Assembly: GCF_000178855.1 (NCBI RefSeq)
Contig: NZ_ADVG01000003.1
Span: forward strand, 682,001 to 746,000
Origin: Ktedonobacter racemifer DSM 44963
GTDB taxonomy: Bacteria; Chloroflexota; Ktedonobacteria; Ktedonobacterales; Ktedonobacteraceae
Length of the DNA: 64,000 nucleotides
Direction: 5' to 3'
Positions 7,375 to 15,596 of this stretch are shown here, piece by piece (the stretch's first letter is position 1; every line of letters begins with the position of its first letter). The translations under genes were made by a program, and so were the position numbers. The notes below the pieces were generated by a model. The model ran no database searches and was not told the DNA's origin. It was given only the letters and a program-made list of their open reading frames with translations.

Positions 7375-8538
7375 CTAGTGAGGCAACTTGCGTTTACGTT
7401 CGATGACAAGATGGGTAATTTCCTCTAATTTTGTCTGGGACCAGACCGCGAAATGGTCCCAGGGGCTTGTTTGCCAGTCGTCAACTGGGTGGGAGCCTGG
7501 CAACCAAGAGGGAATATCGATGAGCAGGTAGTCTGCCAGACCTAATACAAATGGTTCATAGAGCTTGCGCATCTCCGCAAGTTGTTGTTCCGCATCCTCC
7601 CGGCGAAACGTAAGGCTGAATGATCCCAGGATATCTCGTAGGCGGCGGAAGTCTTCTGAGGTGAGGCGATTATATGCAGACTGTCTTGGCGATGTGCCGT
7701 AAATTTGTGCCAGATCGACTGCTGTATGGCGAGCAATAGCGAAAAGAAAGCGAGCGGTGGGAATATTGATACCATCAAGGCCGACGAGGAGGAGCGCACA
7801 AATATCGAGCATGGTGGTGAGGGCTGCCAGCCAGGACTGCCGTTCATGCTGGGAGCGATAGTGGAGCAAAGACGGGTAAGAGAGGTGGCTCTCCAGGATA
7901 TCGGCACACCAGAGTTCCCATGTGTGGAGCACATCGCCCATCTCTTCCTCGTTTGCCTGCATGTTGTGCTGACGGTGGAGCCACTCTATGGCGTGAGGGG
8001 GTGAGCCAGCATGGGCATCCAGCAGGGTGATCTGGGCTTCGCGCCGTGAAAATGCTTGGTAGACAACGGGGACATAGCCAATGATGAGTGCCAAGAAGCC
8101 GAAGCCAATTCCAGCCTCGGTCACCGCTAGAAAGCGGGTGAATACTGTATCCGGCCTGACATCACCCAGGCCGAGCGTAAAAAAGGTTGATCCACTCATG
8201 TAAAGGTAGGTTTCGAACGTGGCAATTTTCTCTGGTGCAATAATAGATGATGAGATCCCCCATTGAATCAGCGCAAATGACACGATTAATCCTATCGCCC
8301 AGGAAGCAAGCATAAACAGCAGTAACAGCGGGCCAAAATAGCTGAGATAGACCTCTCGCATGCCACTAGAGCGCATAAAGCGCGCAACCGTGACCCATCC
8401 TGTCCAGAGACCATTGTGGATAATGAGAGAGAGCTTGATTCTGCGTTTGATTCTGCGTGGCAGAACCATCGTTTCAAAACTATCGAACAAAATACTCAAC
8501 AGCAATAACAGCCCAAAAAGAACTGCGAAGATACGCAT
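7375..8538 (-). CDS. Two-TM potassium-channel-like membrane protein
   Basis: A 387-residue protein with a TM helix at residues 1-20, two further hydrophobic segments (about 68-95 and 130-162) and a pore-loop-like sequence FFTLGLGDVRPDT between them. The filter reads TLGLGD where classical K+ channels have TVGYGD, so selectivity may differ. About 220 C-terminal residues are soluble and alpha-helical; they do not look like an RCK/TrkA nucleotide-binding domain. SD AGAAAGGAA lies before the ATG. It is monocistronic, with no obvious partner. Confidence 0.7.
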   Translation of the reverse strand: MRIFAVLFGLLLLLSILFDSFETMVLPRRIKRRIKLSLIIHNGLWTGWVTVARFMRSSGMREVYLSYFGPLLLLFMLASWAIGLIVSFALIQWGISSSIIAPEKIATFETYLYMSGSTFFTLGLGDVRPDTVFTRFLAVTEAGIGFGFLALIIGYVPVVYQAFSRREAQITLLDAHAGSPPHAIEWLHRQHNMQANEEEMGDVLHTWELWCADILESHLSYPSLLHYRSQHERQSWLAALTTMLDICALLLVGLDGINIPTARFLFAIARHTAVDLAQIYGTSPRQSAYNRLTSEDFRRLRDILGSFSLTFRREDAEQQLAEMRKLYEPFVLGLADYLLIDIPSWLPGSHPVDDWQTSPWDHFAVWSQTKLEEITHLVIERKRKLPH

Positions 8539-8880
8539 TGCCTGGTTCCTTTCTCGTCTGCTCCTTTTGCTTCCACACGCCTGGAAACTTGCTTGCCTTC
8601 TATCTATAGTCTAACAAGTGAGGTGGTTTTTGGGTTATTGTGCTGTCAACAGGATATGTCTACTGAAGCACCTGACATGCAATCGCCTGAGCATATGCCA
8701 ATGATTGCTGCTGGAGGCGAAGCTCGCTTCCCACCCCCTCAATGTCGCCTCGTTTTGTTGTGGTATCTATACTGATCCTGTTATCGCTAGTGATATAATT
8801 GTCATGCATACCGCATTTGCCGAACGGAGAGAGAGAAAAAGAAAGAACCACGATGTATCACGCATGGTTGAGGATAACGA
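8539..8880. other. Intergenic region without a recognised gene
   Basis: These 340 bases separate the divergent channel and J-domain genes. Short frames exist but lack start signals and protein-like composition. I see no clear -35/-10 pair, repeat or RNA element. Confidence 0.5.
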
Positions 8881-9435
8881 ATGTATCTATTACGTGTAAA
8901 AAACATTTATGATGTAGGGAATGATTATTATACGATCCATATTGAGGATCACGGTATAAATTCACACAATCGAGAAGTTCGCCAATCTGTAAAGGACGCA
9001 TTTGCTACCTTGCGCAAAGTCATCAATGCCTATCGCCTCCTCCCTGAGTATGCTGCGCTATATCGTACTGATGAACGATATAGTGTCAAGGGTAATTACT
9101 GGTGTTTGCACAAGCAATTGCTCTTACACTTTGCAACCTGGCTAGAATTTTCAGCTCCACTTGAAACATTGTTATGGGAGGCCAGGATGCGCGCAGAACA
9201 GCAATATTCTAGCTTTCAAGCGCCACATCAGGTCTCTCGGGCTGGTATAGATAATGCATTGCGCTTCTTTGGCCTGGATCATACAGCCACGCAAGAGGAC
9301 CTGAAACGGCAGTATCGCCAGCTTGTCAAACGCTATCATCCAGATACAGGCGGTGACGAAGCAAAATTCAAAACACTCCAATATGCCCATACTCTCTTGA
9401 AAACGTACATGAAGTCCGGTTCTCTTGTTGGCTAG
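8881..9435 (+). CDS. Small protein with C-terminal J-domain
   Basis: The last 60 residues are a J-domain: FFGLDHTATQEDLKRQYRQL, then VKRYHPDTGGDEAKFKTLQYA, with the invariant HPD. This motif stimulates a DnaK-type Hsp70 ATPase. The first 120 residues carry no recognised domain and probably specify a client or location. There are no Gly/Phe or zinc-finger regions, so it is a specialised (class C) J-protein rather than DnaJ. A GAGGA lies 6-7 nt before the ATG. Confidence 0.8.
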   Translation: MYLLRVKNIYDVGNDYYTIHIEDHGINSHNREVRQSVKDAFATLRKVINAYRLLPEYAALYRTDERYSVKGNYWCLHKQLLLHFATWLEFSAPLETLLWEARMRAEQQYSSFQAPHQVSRAGIDNALRFFGLDHTATQEDLKRQYRQLVKRYHPDTGGDEAKFKTLQYAHTLLKTYMKSGSLVG

Positions 9436-9519
9436 AAAAAAAGATCACGATCAGCCCATCTGGGAGAACGGCTCGTGGCGTGAAGCAAATCATGCCCTGT
9501 ATCGAGCGTGCCATCTTTC

Positions 9520-10467
9520 TCATTGTCCAGAGAAGGCGAGTGTTTCTCCTCGCAGCCGTTGTACGTCGCGCATGGGAGGGATGCCAAAGAGGCTTCTGTA
9601 CTCGCGATTGAAGTGGGAAGCGTCCTGGTAGCCGACACGATAGGCCGCTGCTTGAGCATCGAGGTCTTCGCCCAACATCAGACGACGAGCTTCTTGGAGC
9701 CGCAACCGTTTTTGGAATTGCAAGGGACTCATCGCCGTGACCTCCTTGAAGTGGTGATGCAACCCGGAAACACTCATGCCAAGCTCGCGCGCGAGATCCT
9801 CGATACACAGTGGCTGGTCAAAGTCCTGGCGAATACGTGCGACAGCTCTCGTGATGTCGGAGGTGTATCCTCCCATTATTGCCAGGTGGCGGAGCCGACC
9901 ACCCTGCTCTCCCATGAGAAGACGATAGACGATTTCCCGTGTAATCAACGGCAGCAGGACTGGTGCTTCGGTAGGGGCATCTAGGAGACGGACGAGCCGC
10001 ACGGCAGCGTCCAGCACATTTCCATCCAGCAGACTCACATCAATGGCTCTCGCATCCGCTTGCTTTCTTGGAGAGGTGTACCCAGCCTCAAGCAGAACCG
10101 AACTGACGAGAGTTGGGGGGAGTTCCAGGCGTAGGCTGAGGTAGGGCTGGGCTTTCGAGGCTTCCAGAACCTGGCTGATGCTGGGAAGCTCGATGGTGGC
10201 CAGCAGGTAATGCAAGGGATCGTATCGATAGCGGCTCTCGCCGAGCAGAACCTCTTTGCTGCCCTGAGCAATCACGCACAAGGATGGCGTGGACACCCCA
10301 TGTAACGGCTCCGTTGGCGCGGAGGCGCGGGCCAGGTGCAGCCCAGGGAATGGTTGGACCACCCCATCTTCGCGGATGACCCGTGAGACGCGCTCAACCA
10401 GTTCTTCGTGGTTGGCCTGGATTCGTTGGACCTCGCGCTCTGCAGGCTTGTGGATCATGGTACTCAT
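9520..10467 (-). CDS. AraC-family regulator with AraC_N-type N-terminus
   Basis: The start is the ATG at 10465-10467 (MSTMIHKP), which has AGAGG just upstream; the frame itself is open to 10605. The N-terminal 200 residues (PSLCVIAQGSKEVLLGESRY, YDPLHYLLATIELP) match the AraC_N type of regulator. The C-terminus has two helix-turn-helix motifs (LCIEDLARELGMSVSGLHHH and AAYRVGYQDASHFNREY) and ends in FGIPPMRDVQRLR. Regulators of this type often control a nearby oxidoreductase gene, but none lies next to this one. Target unknown. Confidence 0.82.
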   Translation of the reverse strand: MSTMIHKPAEREVQRIQANHEELVERVSRVIREDGVVQPFPGLHLARASAPTEPLHGVSTPSLCVIAQGSKEVLLGESRYRYDPLHYLLATIELPSISQVLEASKAQPYLSLRLELPPTLVSSVLLEAGYTSPRKQADARAIDVSLLDGNVLDAAVRLVRLLDAPTEAPVLLPLITREIVYRLLMGEQGGRLRHLAIMGGYTSDITRAVARIRQDFDQPLCIEDLARELGMSVSGLHHHFKEVTAMSPLQFQKRLRLQEARRLMLGEDLDAQAAAYRVGYQDASHFNREYRSLFGIPPMRDVQRLRGETLAFSGQ

Positions 10468-10642
10468 CAAAACCTCTTCTCTTGTTGTTTTCTCGCGCCT
10501 CTTCAAGATTTGCAGAATCAGACAATCATTTGCGACAATCATTCTATCACTCAGGGCGCAACGCTGGCTACGGTCTGTTCGGAGCCTTAGCGTGGGATGA
10601 CCCAACGTATCAGCCTACACCTCCCACCCACCACACAAGGAA

Positions 10643-10685
10643 GAGCCAGAAAGCCCCTGGATAAATCACAGGGGCTTTCTGGCTC
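10643..10685. repeat. 17-bp perfect inverted repeat in a divergent intergenic region
   Basis: Arms 10643-10659 (GAGCCAGAAAGCCCCTG) and 10669-10685 are fully complementary with a 9-nt loop. It lies between divergent genes, 175 bp upstream of one and 145 bp upstream of the other. It cannot be an ordinary end-of-gene terminator for either, and may be a remnant or a transcription insulator. Confidence 0.5.
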
Positions 10686-10785
10686 GTTTCCTGTAACATC
10701 TCCTATAAAGTCGATTTCGACTAGCCGCTAGAGAAAAAATAGCCGAGCCTAAAACCTGGACCCACTTCCTGCGTATGTTAGGATA

Positions 10786-10800
10786 TGATAATCATAATCA
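10786..10800 (+). promoter_or_regulatory. Fur-type-like 7-1-7 box
   Basis: TGATAATCATAATCA is close to the 7-1-7 inverted repeat bound by Fur/PerR/Zur proteins, with one mismatched pair. It lies 31 bp before the DUF4097-type gene. This is a weak call from sequence resemblance only. Confidence 0.2.
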
Positions 10801-10830
10801 TCTATACGAATACTAAGGAGAAGCGGCGCT

Positions 10831-12066
10831 ATGCAGAGCCAGGAAGGCGGCCACGTGCCACAAGAACAGACTCCATTCGAGGTTCGTGCGGTAAACAGAG
10901 ATCCGCGCGAACAACATGAACAACATGAAATACCACGATCCGACGATGCGGAACACGGGTATGAGGAAGGCTACACGGGCCAATATACAGGTGATAGCTG
11001 GTTTCAGGAGGGAGAGAAACTGCAATCGCGGCCGCCACAGCAACGCGGCGCATTCAACATCTTTCTCATCCTTGGCGCGCTATGTGTCGCCATTATCCTC
11101 AGCAATATTCTCGGTTTCCTGGGAAGCTGGATCATGTGGACGGGCCTCGTTGTGCTCATCCTGGTGGGCGTGTATCTGGCTATCCTCAACTGGCGCGTCG
11201 TCACGCTCCCGCAGCCAATGGAGACATTCCAGGTACAGGAACGCGCGCGGCTGATCCTTAACAACGTCTCCGGCAACGTCACCATCCGCAAGGGCGACCA
11301 GAACGCCGTAACGGTCTTCCCCACCAAGCGAGCCAGCGGGATTGGAATGACGCTTGAGAAAATGCGCATCGATTACCAGCAACAGGGCGATGTCATCGCT
11401 ATCACCAGCAACGCCAACTACTCCCCATTCCAGTTTGGCATGCGCAACTTCGACTTTGAGATTACGGTGCCGCGGAACTGCGATATACAGTTGAAGACTG
11501 GCTCCGGCAGGATCAATGCCCAGGGTGTCAGTGGAGAGGTAAGGATGCACACCGGGAGCGGAGCCATCGATGCCCGTGAGATGCAGGGACAGATTGACCT
11601 CTCCACGGGCAGTGGAGCCGTTGATATCGCTGACCTGGATGGTCGCATCAATATACGCACAAGTAGTGGCGGAATGACCGCCCACCAGGTTCGAGGCGAG
11701 GTCCTGCTCAAGTCGAGTAGCGGGCGCATCTCGGCAACATCTATGGATGGTCGCGTAGAACTCAATACAGGCAGTGGCGAGATCTACGTCATACAGTCCA
11801 CGCTATCTGGCAGAGCCATCTTCAAGACTGGTAGCGGGACAATCAACTTCGGGGGCGCGCTCGATCCGCTCGGCACATACCAGTTCCGCACCGGGAGCGG
11901 TGAAATCAGCCTGACCCTACCACCCCAGTCCGCGTTTAACCTCGACGCGTCAACCGGCTCCGGCAAAATCACCAATGAGTTTGGCGGTAACGATGTCGGC
12001 GGTGGTCCACATGCCCAGATCAAAACCAAGACCGGCAGCGGTCGTATCACCATACGGAGCAGCTAG
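10831..12066 (+). CDS. Membrane-anchored DUF4097-type beta-helical protein
   Basis: A 411-residue protein. Residues 1-70 are hydrophilic and acidic, rich in Gln, Glu and Arg. Two hydrophobic helices follow (about 74-122). The rest is a right-handed beta-helix-like repeat in which the tetrapeptide TGSG or TSSG recurs roughly every 18-20 residues (LKTGSGRINA, MHTGSGAIDA, LSTGSGAVDI and so on, at least eight times). This is the DUF4097/DUF4098 pattern. The repeat domain probably faces outward as a surface or adhesin-like structure, or senses the envelope; the family has no defined biochemical role. An AAGGAG SD lies about 11 nt before the ATG. Confidence 0.7.
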   Translation: MQSQEGGHVPQEQTPFEVRAVNRDPREQHEQHEIPRSDDAEHGYEEGYTGQYTGDSWFQEGEKLQSRPPQQRGAFNIFLILGALCVAIILSNILGFLGSWIMWTGLVVLILVGVYLAILNWRVVTLPQPMETFQVQERARLILNNVSGNVTIRKGDQNAVTVFPTKRASGIGMTLEKMRIDYQQQGDVIAITSNANYSPFQFGMRNFDFEITVPRNCDIQLKTGSGRINAQGVSGEVRMHTGSGAIDAREMQGQIDLSTGSGAVDIADLDGRINIRTSSGGMTAHQVRGEVLLKSSSGRISATSMDGRVELNTGSGEIYVIQSTLSGRAIFKTGSGTINFGGALDPLGTYQFRTGSGEISLTLPPQSAFNLDASTGSGKITNEFGGNDVGGGPHAQIKTKTGSGRITIRSS

Positions 12067-12079
12067 TATTACCGAATTA

Positions 12080-12123
12080 GCGGAGGGGAAGCCCGGTCAT
12101 GGATGCCGGAGATGAACCTCCGC
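12080..12123 (+). terminator. Weak hairpin after the DUF4097-type gene
   Basis: GCGGAGG (12080-12086) pairs with CCTCCGC (12117-12123), with an inner CCGG/CCGG pair. It lies 14 nt past the stop codon. Only the outer 7 bp are perfect and no T-tract follows, so this is a tentative terminator. Confidence 0.3.
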
Positions 12124-12209
12124 GGCTCGAAGCTTACCAAAACCTCGCTCCGGCGAGAGTCAACGCCACTTCTCCAGTGCAAGGCTCGTCCAGGAGCCTC
12201 CTGGCCAGC

Positions 12210-13121
12210 TTAAGCATTAATTCGTGGCAAAACTTCTTCAACCAGTAAACGCAATGACGTTGTATCAGGAAATCCCTCATTTTTTAACTGGAAAGATACC
12301 ACACCCAGATCAATAAATGGCTTGAGCTTCTCTATAATCTGTTTGGGTGTACCAATCAAAGAATTGGGGGAAGAGATATGCGACACATCCACGCTGCTCA
12401 TATCGGTCCCTTCAGGCACACACAGGCAGCCGCCAAACCAGCTTCTGCGTAACGTAGCTGGATCGCGGCCAACAGCAGCACAGGCCTTTTCGCTTTCTTT
12501 CACCAGGTCACGATAGTGTGCGATATCTTCATGTGAAATATTCCATTCGTCGGCGTGCCGCGCAATCAGTCGGAGCATACGTGGCTGCTCTCCACCAACC
12601 ATAATACGTGGCAATGGATCAGGCTTTGGCTCACACGCAGCATTGATAACGCGATAATGTTTCCCCTCCACAGTGGCTCGGGGTTGGGTCCAGAGAGCTT
12701 TGAGAATAGTCAGCGTCTCTTCCAACTGCTCCACTCTTACGCCAGGTGTTGGATAAGGAAAACCATAGGCATCGTACTCTTCCTGATGCCAACCAGCACC
12801 GATACCAAGGATGAAGCGTCCTTCACTCATATACTGAGCAGTTGCCGCCATTTTCGCCAGCAAGGCTGGATTGCGAAACGACTGAGCAAGCACAACATTC
12901 CCAAAGTGAAAAGAGGGATAACACGCTGCCATGTAGGTCAGGGCCGTCCAGCCCTCCAGGACCGGAGCATCCTGGAACTGCAAATGATCGACATACCAGA
13001 TCGAGTGAAAATGCCCGGTGACAATATCCAGACTCTCGCGAATCCGTTTGAGGTAGATTTCACGTGTCATACCTCTGCCAGGTAGAGCGGGGAGTAATAA
13101 GCCAAACTCAATGGATGACAT
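12210..13121 (-). CDS. LLM-class (F420-type) flavin-dependent oxidoreductase
   Basis: A luciferase-like TIM-barrel protein of 303 residues. It shows the family landmarks IEFGLLLPALPG at the N-terminus, HFHSIWYVDHLQF, EGRFILGIGAGWHQEEYDAYGFPYP near residue 100, and PRIMVGGEQPRMLRLIARHADEWN near 180. It probably reduces a substrate with F420H2 or FMNH2; the substrate is unknown. The frame extends to a TTG at 13139, but GAAGGAAG is spaced for the ATG at 13119-13121. It is monocistronic and followed upstream by transposase remnants. Confidence 0.85.
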   Translation of the reverse strand: MSSIEFGLLLPALPGRGMTREIYLKRIRESLDIVTGHFHSIWYVDHLQFQDAPVLEGWTALTYMAACYPSFHFGNVVLAQSFRNPALLAKMAATAQYMSEGRFILGIGAGWHQEEYDAYGFPYPTPGVRVEQLEETLTILKALWTQPRATVEGKHYRVINAACEPKPDPLPRIMVGGEQPRMLRLIARHADEWNISHEDIAHYRDLVKESEKACAAVGRDPATLRRSWFGGCLCVPEGTDMSSVDVSHISSPNSLIGTPKQIIEKLKPFIDLGVVSFQLKNEGFPDTTSLRLLVEEVLPRINA

Positions 13122-13149
13122 ATATCTTCCTTCTTTCAAGATTTATAGA

Positions 13150-13330
13150 TTGCCTGTTATCGTATCACAGAGAAGCCCAACGCTGGAGACAGGCACCAGG
13201 GCTGGTGCTGCCGTTGGTGAGCATACGCAGCTTTTCAATCTCAAGTGCCTGATACACCTGCATGGCCTGATTGCAGTAGAAAATGCCTCCCCCATCACTG
13301 ACGATTGTCTTGGGCACACCCTCAAATAAC
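13150..13330 (-). pseudogene. Fossil of an integrase-core (rve) transposase
   Basis: Translating the minus strand gives FEGVPKTIVSDGGGIF, then YCNQAMQVYQALEIEKLRML, before the frame degenerates and stops. This is the start of an rve/DDE integrase core: the TIVSDGGG carries the second catalytic Asp. There is no start codon and no remaining downstream part. It is a short inactive fragment in the 600-bp gap between two genes. Confidence 0.5.
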
Positions 13331-13343
13331 GCGGTTCCGTTCA

Positions 13344-13394
13344 GACCATCACTCTCTCGACGAAGAACTCTTCAACGTCGAGAGAGTGATGGTC
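13344..13394. repeat. 19-bp perfect inverted repeat among transposase fossils
   Basis: GACCATCACTCTCTCGACG at 13344-13362 pairs perfectly with 13376-13394; the 13-nt loop itself contains GAAGA/TCTTC. It lies between the two transposase remnants, so it could be an old element end or a terminator of a lost gene. Confidence 0.5.
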
Positions 13395-13417
13395 GTAGGC
13401 GTTCGTGGGAGGAACAG

Positions 13418-13501
13418 TAGTACTATTTCATATGTGATGACGATCCCACGCTGGGCCAGAAGTTCCTCAACATCGCGAAAACTGAGTGAGAAGCGGTAAT
13501 A
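13418..13501 (-). pseudogene. Fossil of an IS6-type transposase N-terminus
   Basis: The minus strand encodes YYRFSLSFRDVEELLAQRGI, then VITYEIV, about 28 codons. This matches, as I remember it, the N-terminal segment of IS6/IS26-family transposases (YRLSYRDVEELLAERGI-type). The reading frame is lost on both sides. Together with the rve fragment 90 bp further on, it shows that mobile DNA once filled this gap. Confidence 0.5.
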
Positions 13502-13689
13502 CAGCTACATTACCAAGTCGACAATACGCCAAGAAGGCCTCTACGCCCCTCGTCCAATACGCATCAACGTAAGCAAAAGCCCACTGCCATGTGGGAGGAA
13601 ATCAATTCACATAGACGTGGCGCCCTTGATTTTTGCGGCCTGTTGGCTTACTATTTGACCAGAATAATTTTTTGAGTCAACAAGTCATT

Positions 13690-13725
13690 TGCTCGTATCG
13701 TCACTCTTGTGTGACGATACGAGCA
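13690..13725 (+). promoter_or_regulatory. 15-bp perfect palindrome upstream of the tetR-type gene (probable operator)
   Basis: TGCTCGTATCGTCAC at 13690-13704 is mirrored perfectly at 13711-13725 with a 6-nt centre. It ends 11 bp before the ATG of the TetR-family gene. Size, symmetry and position fit a TetR-family operator controlling its own gene and the coupled hydrolase. As RNA it would also form a hairpin just before the SD. Confidence 0.6.
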
Positions 13726-13736
13726 TAAGGGAGATC

Positions 13737-14459
13737 ATGGAAACCAGAAGCAAGATCACTGATGGAACGTCAAACAACAAAGGGATACCTGCTCAGCCTG
13801 ATGAGCGCATGCTTCGCGAACAGCGTCTGCTCGATGTCGCGAGCGACCTGCTGGTGCGTTGGGGCTATCGGAGGACCACCCTTGACGATGTGGCTCGCGA
13901 GGCAGGTGTGGGCAAAGGCACGATCTATTTGCACTGGAAGGACAAAAAGGACCTGTTTCGTGCGGCCATCTGGCGCGCCAACCACCAGGTCAGTGAAGAC
14001 CTCAAGCAGCGGATTGCCGCCGATCCAGAGGGGGGGTTACCGCATCGGCTGTGGATGCATAGTATGCTTGCTGCCCTCACCAATCCCCTTGTCGCGGCGC
14101 AAATCCGGGGTCAGTCAGATCTCTTTGCCGGGCTCATCGACACGTTTGATCCAAAGGCCCGCGAGCAACTGGTGGGCCATGCCGACACCTACGTAGCTCA
14201 ACTGCAACAGGCTGGACTGATTCGCACGGATCTGCCAGTTCCGGTCATCACGTATCTGCTCGCCTCCCTGAAAATGGGGCTGATCTCCGCGCCTGAGCTT
14301 GTCAGCCAGAAAAACATGCCATCTCTGGAGCAACTCGCTGTGGCACTCAGCGACCTGTTACGCCGCTGGTTGGAGCCAGAACACCTCCCAAGCGATACGG
14401 AAGCAGGAAAACAGGCTCTCGGCGAGTGGCTAGAGCAATTCAACAGTATGGAAGGATAA
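13737..14459 (+). CDS. TetR-family transcriptional regulator
   Basis: A 240-residue protein with a TetR_N helix-turn-helix (RLLDVASDLLVRWGYRRTTL, then DDVAREAGVGKGTIYLHWKDKKDLF) and a helical ligand-binding C-terminal domain. The frame is open to an upstream TTG, but AAGGGAG directly precedes the ATG at 13737. It is followed by, and translationally coupled to, an alpha/beta-hydrolase gene. Local repression of the two-gene operon by a small hydrophobic ligand-responsive regulator is likely. Confidence 0.88.
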   Translation: METRSKITDGTSNNKGIPAQPDERMLREQRLLDVASDLLVRWGYRRTTLDDVAREAGVGKGTIYLHWKDKKDLFRAAIWRANHQVSEDLKQRIAADPEGGLPHRLWMHSMLAALTNPLVAAQIRGQSDLFAGLIDTFDPKAREQLVGHADTYVAQLQQAGLIRTDLPVPVITYLLASLKMGLISAPELVSQKNMPSLEQLAVALSDLLRRWLEPEHLPSDTEAGKQALGEWLEQFNSMEG

Positions 14460-14460
14460 C

Positions 14461-15360
14461 GTGAGAAATATGGACACGATGAACACCAACCAGAATCTTG
14501 TCCAGTTGGGGCGCGTCACCACGGAAGGCGACGACCTGTACTATGAAGTGCGTGGCCAGGGACAGCCATTCTTGATGATCCCAGCCGCCGGCGGGGATGG
14601 AGATTATTATGCAGCGGTGGCGGATCTGCTCTGTGACAAATACAAAGTCATCACCTACGACCGGCGTGCCAATGCCCGCAGCACCATGCATGAGCCGCAG
14701 AATTTTGAGATCAGCCAGCAGAGCCGGGACGCCGTGGCCGTTCTCCACGCAGTCGGTGAGACCTCCGCGTTCGTGTTTGGCAACAGCAGCGGCGCGGTCA
14801 TTGCCCTGGACATGGCAAAAACCCAACCGCAGGCGGTGAGGGCGGTCATTGTCCATGAACCACCGGTTCCAGGAGTGTTGCCGCTCCCGCAGGCCAGAAA
14901 ATGGCAACGTCGCTTTGCGAGCGCCTATCTGACAGCCTTTCGCTTTGGCTCGTATGTGGCTGCCACCCAGTTTATGCTTGGCGTTCGCATCCCCATGCTC
15001 AAAATAGCCCAGGCTCAAAGGAGGTCGAACGAGTACACTAGAAGCCGCCGAGAACAGAGTGGGGAACACCGCCTCAACGTCAAGGTTGGCGTCGAGTTCC
15101 TGGTGAAAGGGGAATTGCTGCCCGTGACGAACTACCTGCCAGATGTTGAACGGATCAAGCACAATGGCGTCAAGGTCTTCATGGCCGTGGGAGAATGGGC
15201 TCGCTCAAGAAAGACCTGGCACCTCCAGGTGGCTCACATCCTGGCAGAACAGCTTGGCTGCGAACTGGTGACGTTTCCTGGCCATCATGGTTCGTATGAG
15301 GATATGCCGCAGGAATGGGCTGCCACCCTGCGCAGGGTATTGCACCAGGCCGAAGCCTAA
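14461..15360 (+). CDS. Alpha/beta-hydrolase
   Basis: A 299-residue alpha/beta-hydrolase fold protein. The oxyanion-hole region is FLMIPAAGGDGDYY, the nucleophile elbow is FGNSSGAVIALD (Ser in GNSSG, near residue 108), and the catalytic His is in FPGHHGSYEDMP near the C-terminus. The gene starts at a GTG one base after the tetR-type stop, with that gene's AAGGA acting as SD; an ATG at 14470 is an alternative. Homologues often hydrolyse esters or lactones. The substrate is unknown, but coupling to a TetR regulator suggests response to a xenobiotic or signal. Confidence 0.85.
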   Translation: MRNMDTMNTNQNLVQLGRVTTEGDDLYYEVRGQGQPFLMIPAAGGDGDYYAAVADLLCDKYKVITYDRRANARSTMHEPQNFEISQQSRDAVAVLHAVGETSAFVFGNSSGAVIALDMAKTQPQAVRAVIVHEPPVPGVLPLPQARKWQRRFASAYLTAFRFGSYVAATQFMLGVRIPMLKIAQAQRRSNEYTRSRREQSGEHRLNVKVGVEFLVKGELLPVTNYLPDVERIKHNGVKVFMAVGEWARSRKTWHLQVAHILAEQLGCELVTFPGHHGSYEDMPQEWAATLRRVLHQAEA

Positions 15361-15507
15361 CCTGGTAAATCACCCAATCCAAAGGGTGGCAAAAAGACGG
15401 AGACGCAGTTTCTTTTTTCCTTTGCAGTGTAGAAGGACATGCTAAATAAGGATACATACTATACAAGAAGAGGTCGTATTTTCTTACCATAGTGTCGCCT
15501 CACCGCA

Positions 15508-15537
15508 TTGAAAAAGCGCAGGATTGGAGCGTACAAT
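15508..15537 (+). promoter_or_regulatory. Sigma70-type promoter of the TIM-barrel epimerase gene
   Basis: TTGAAA at 15508-15513 and TACAAT at 15532-15537 are 18 bp apart, predicting a start near 15544 and a leader of about 50 nt before the AGGAGG and ATG at 15597. Confidence 0.5.
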
Positions 15538-15596
15538 TTACCTTAACGAATACAATTGATAGCAATTTCAGTAGAGAATCCTGCAGGAGGTTGAAG

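Noticed and set aside
8705..8899. 64-codon frame upstream of the J-domain gene
   Set aside because: No SD, mixed composition, and it overlaps the J-domain start in another frame.
11490..12060. Tandem DNA repeats in the DUF4097-type gene
   Set aside because: The recurrence is at protein level (TGSG turns of a beta-helix). DNA copies are too divergent to be a tandem-repeat array.
14440..15162. A 240-codon minus-strand open frame
   Set aside because: Fully antisense to the alpha/beta-hydrolase, with no protein-family features.
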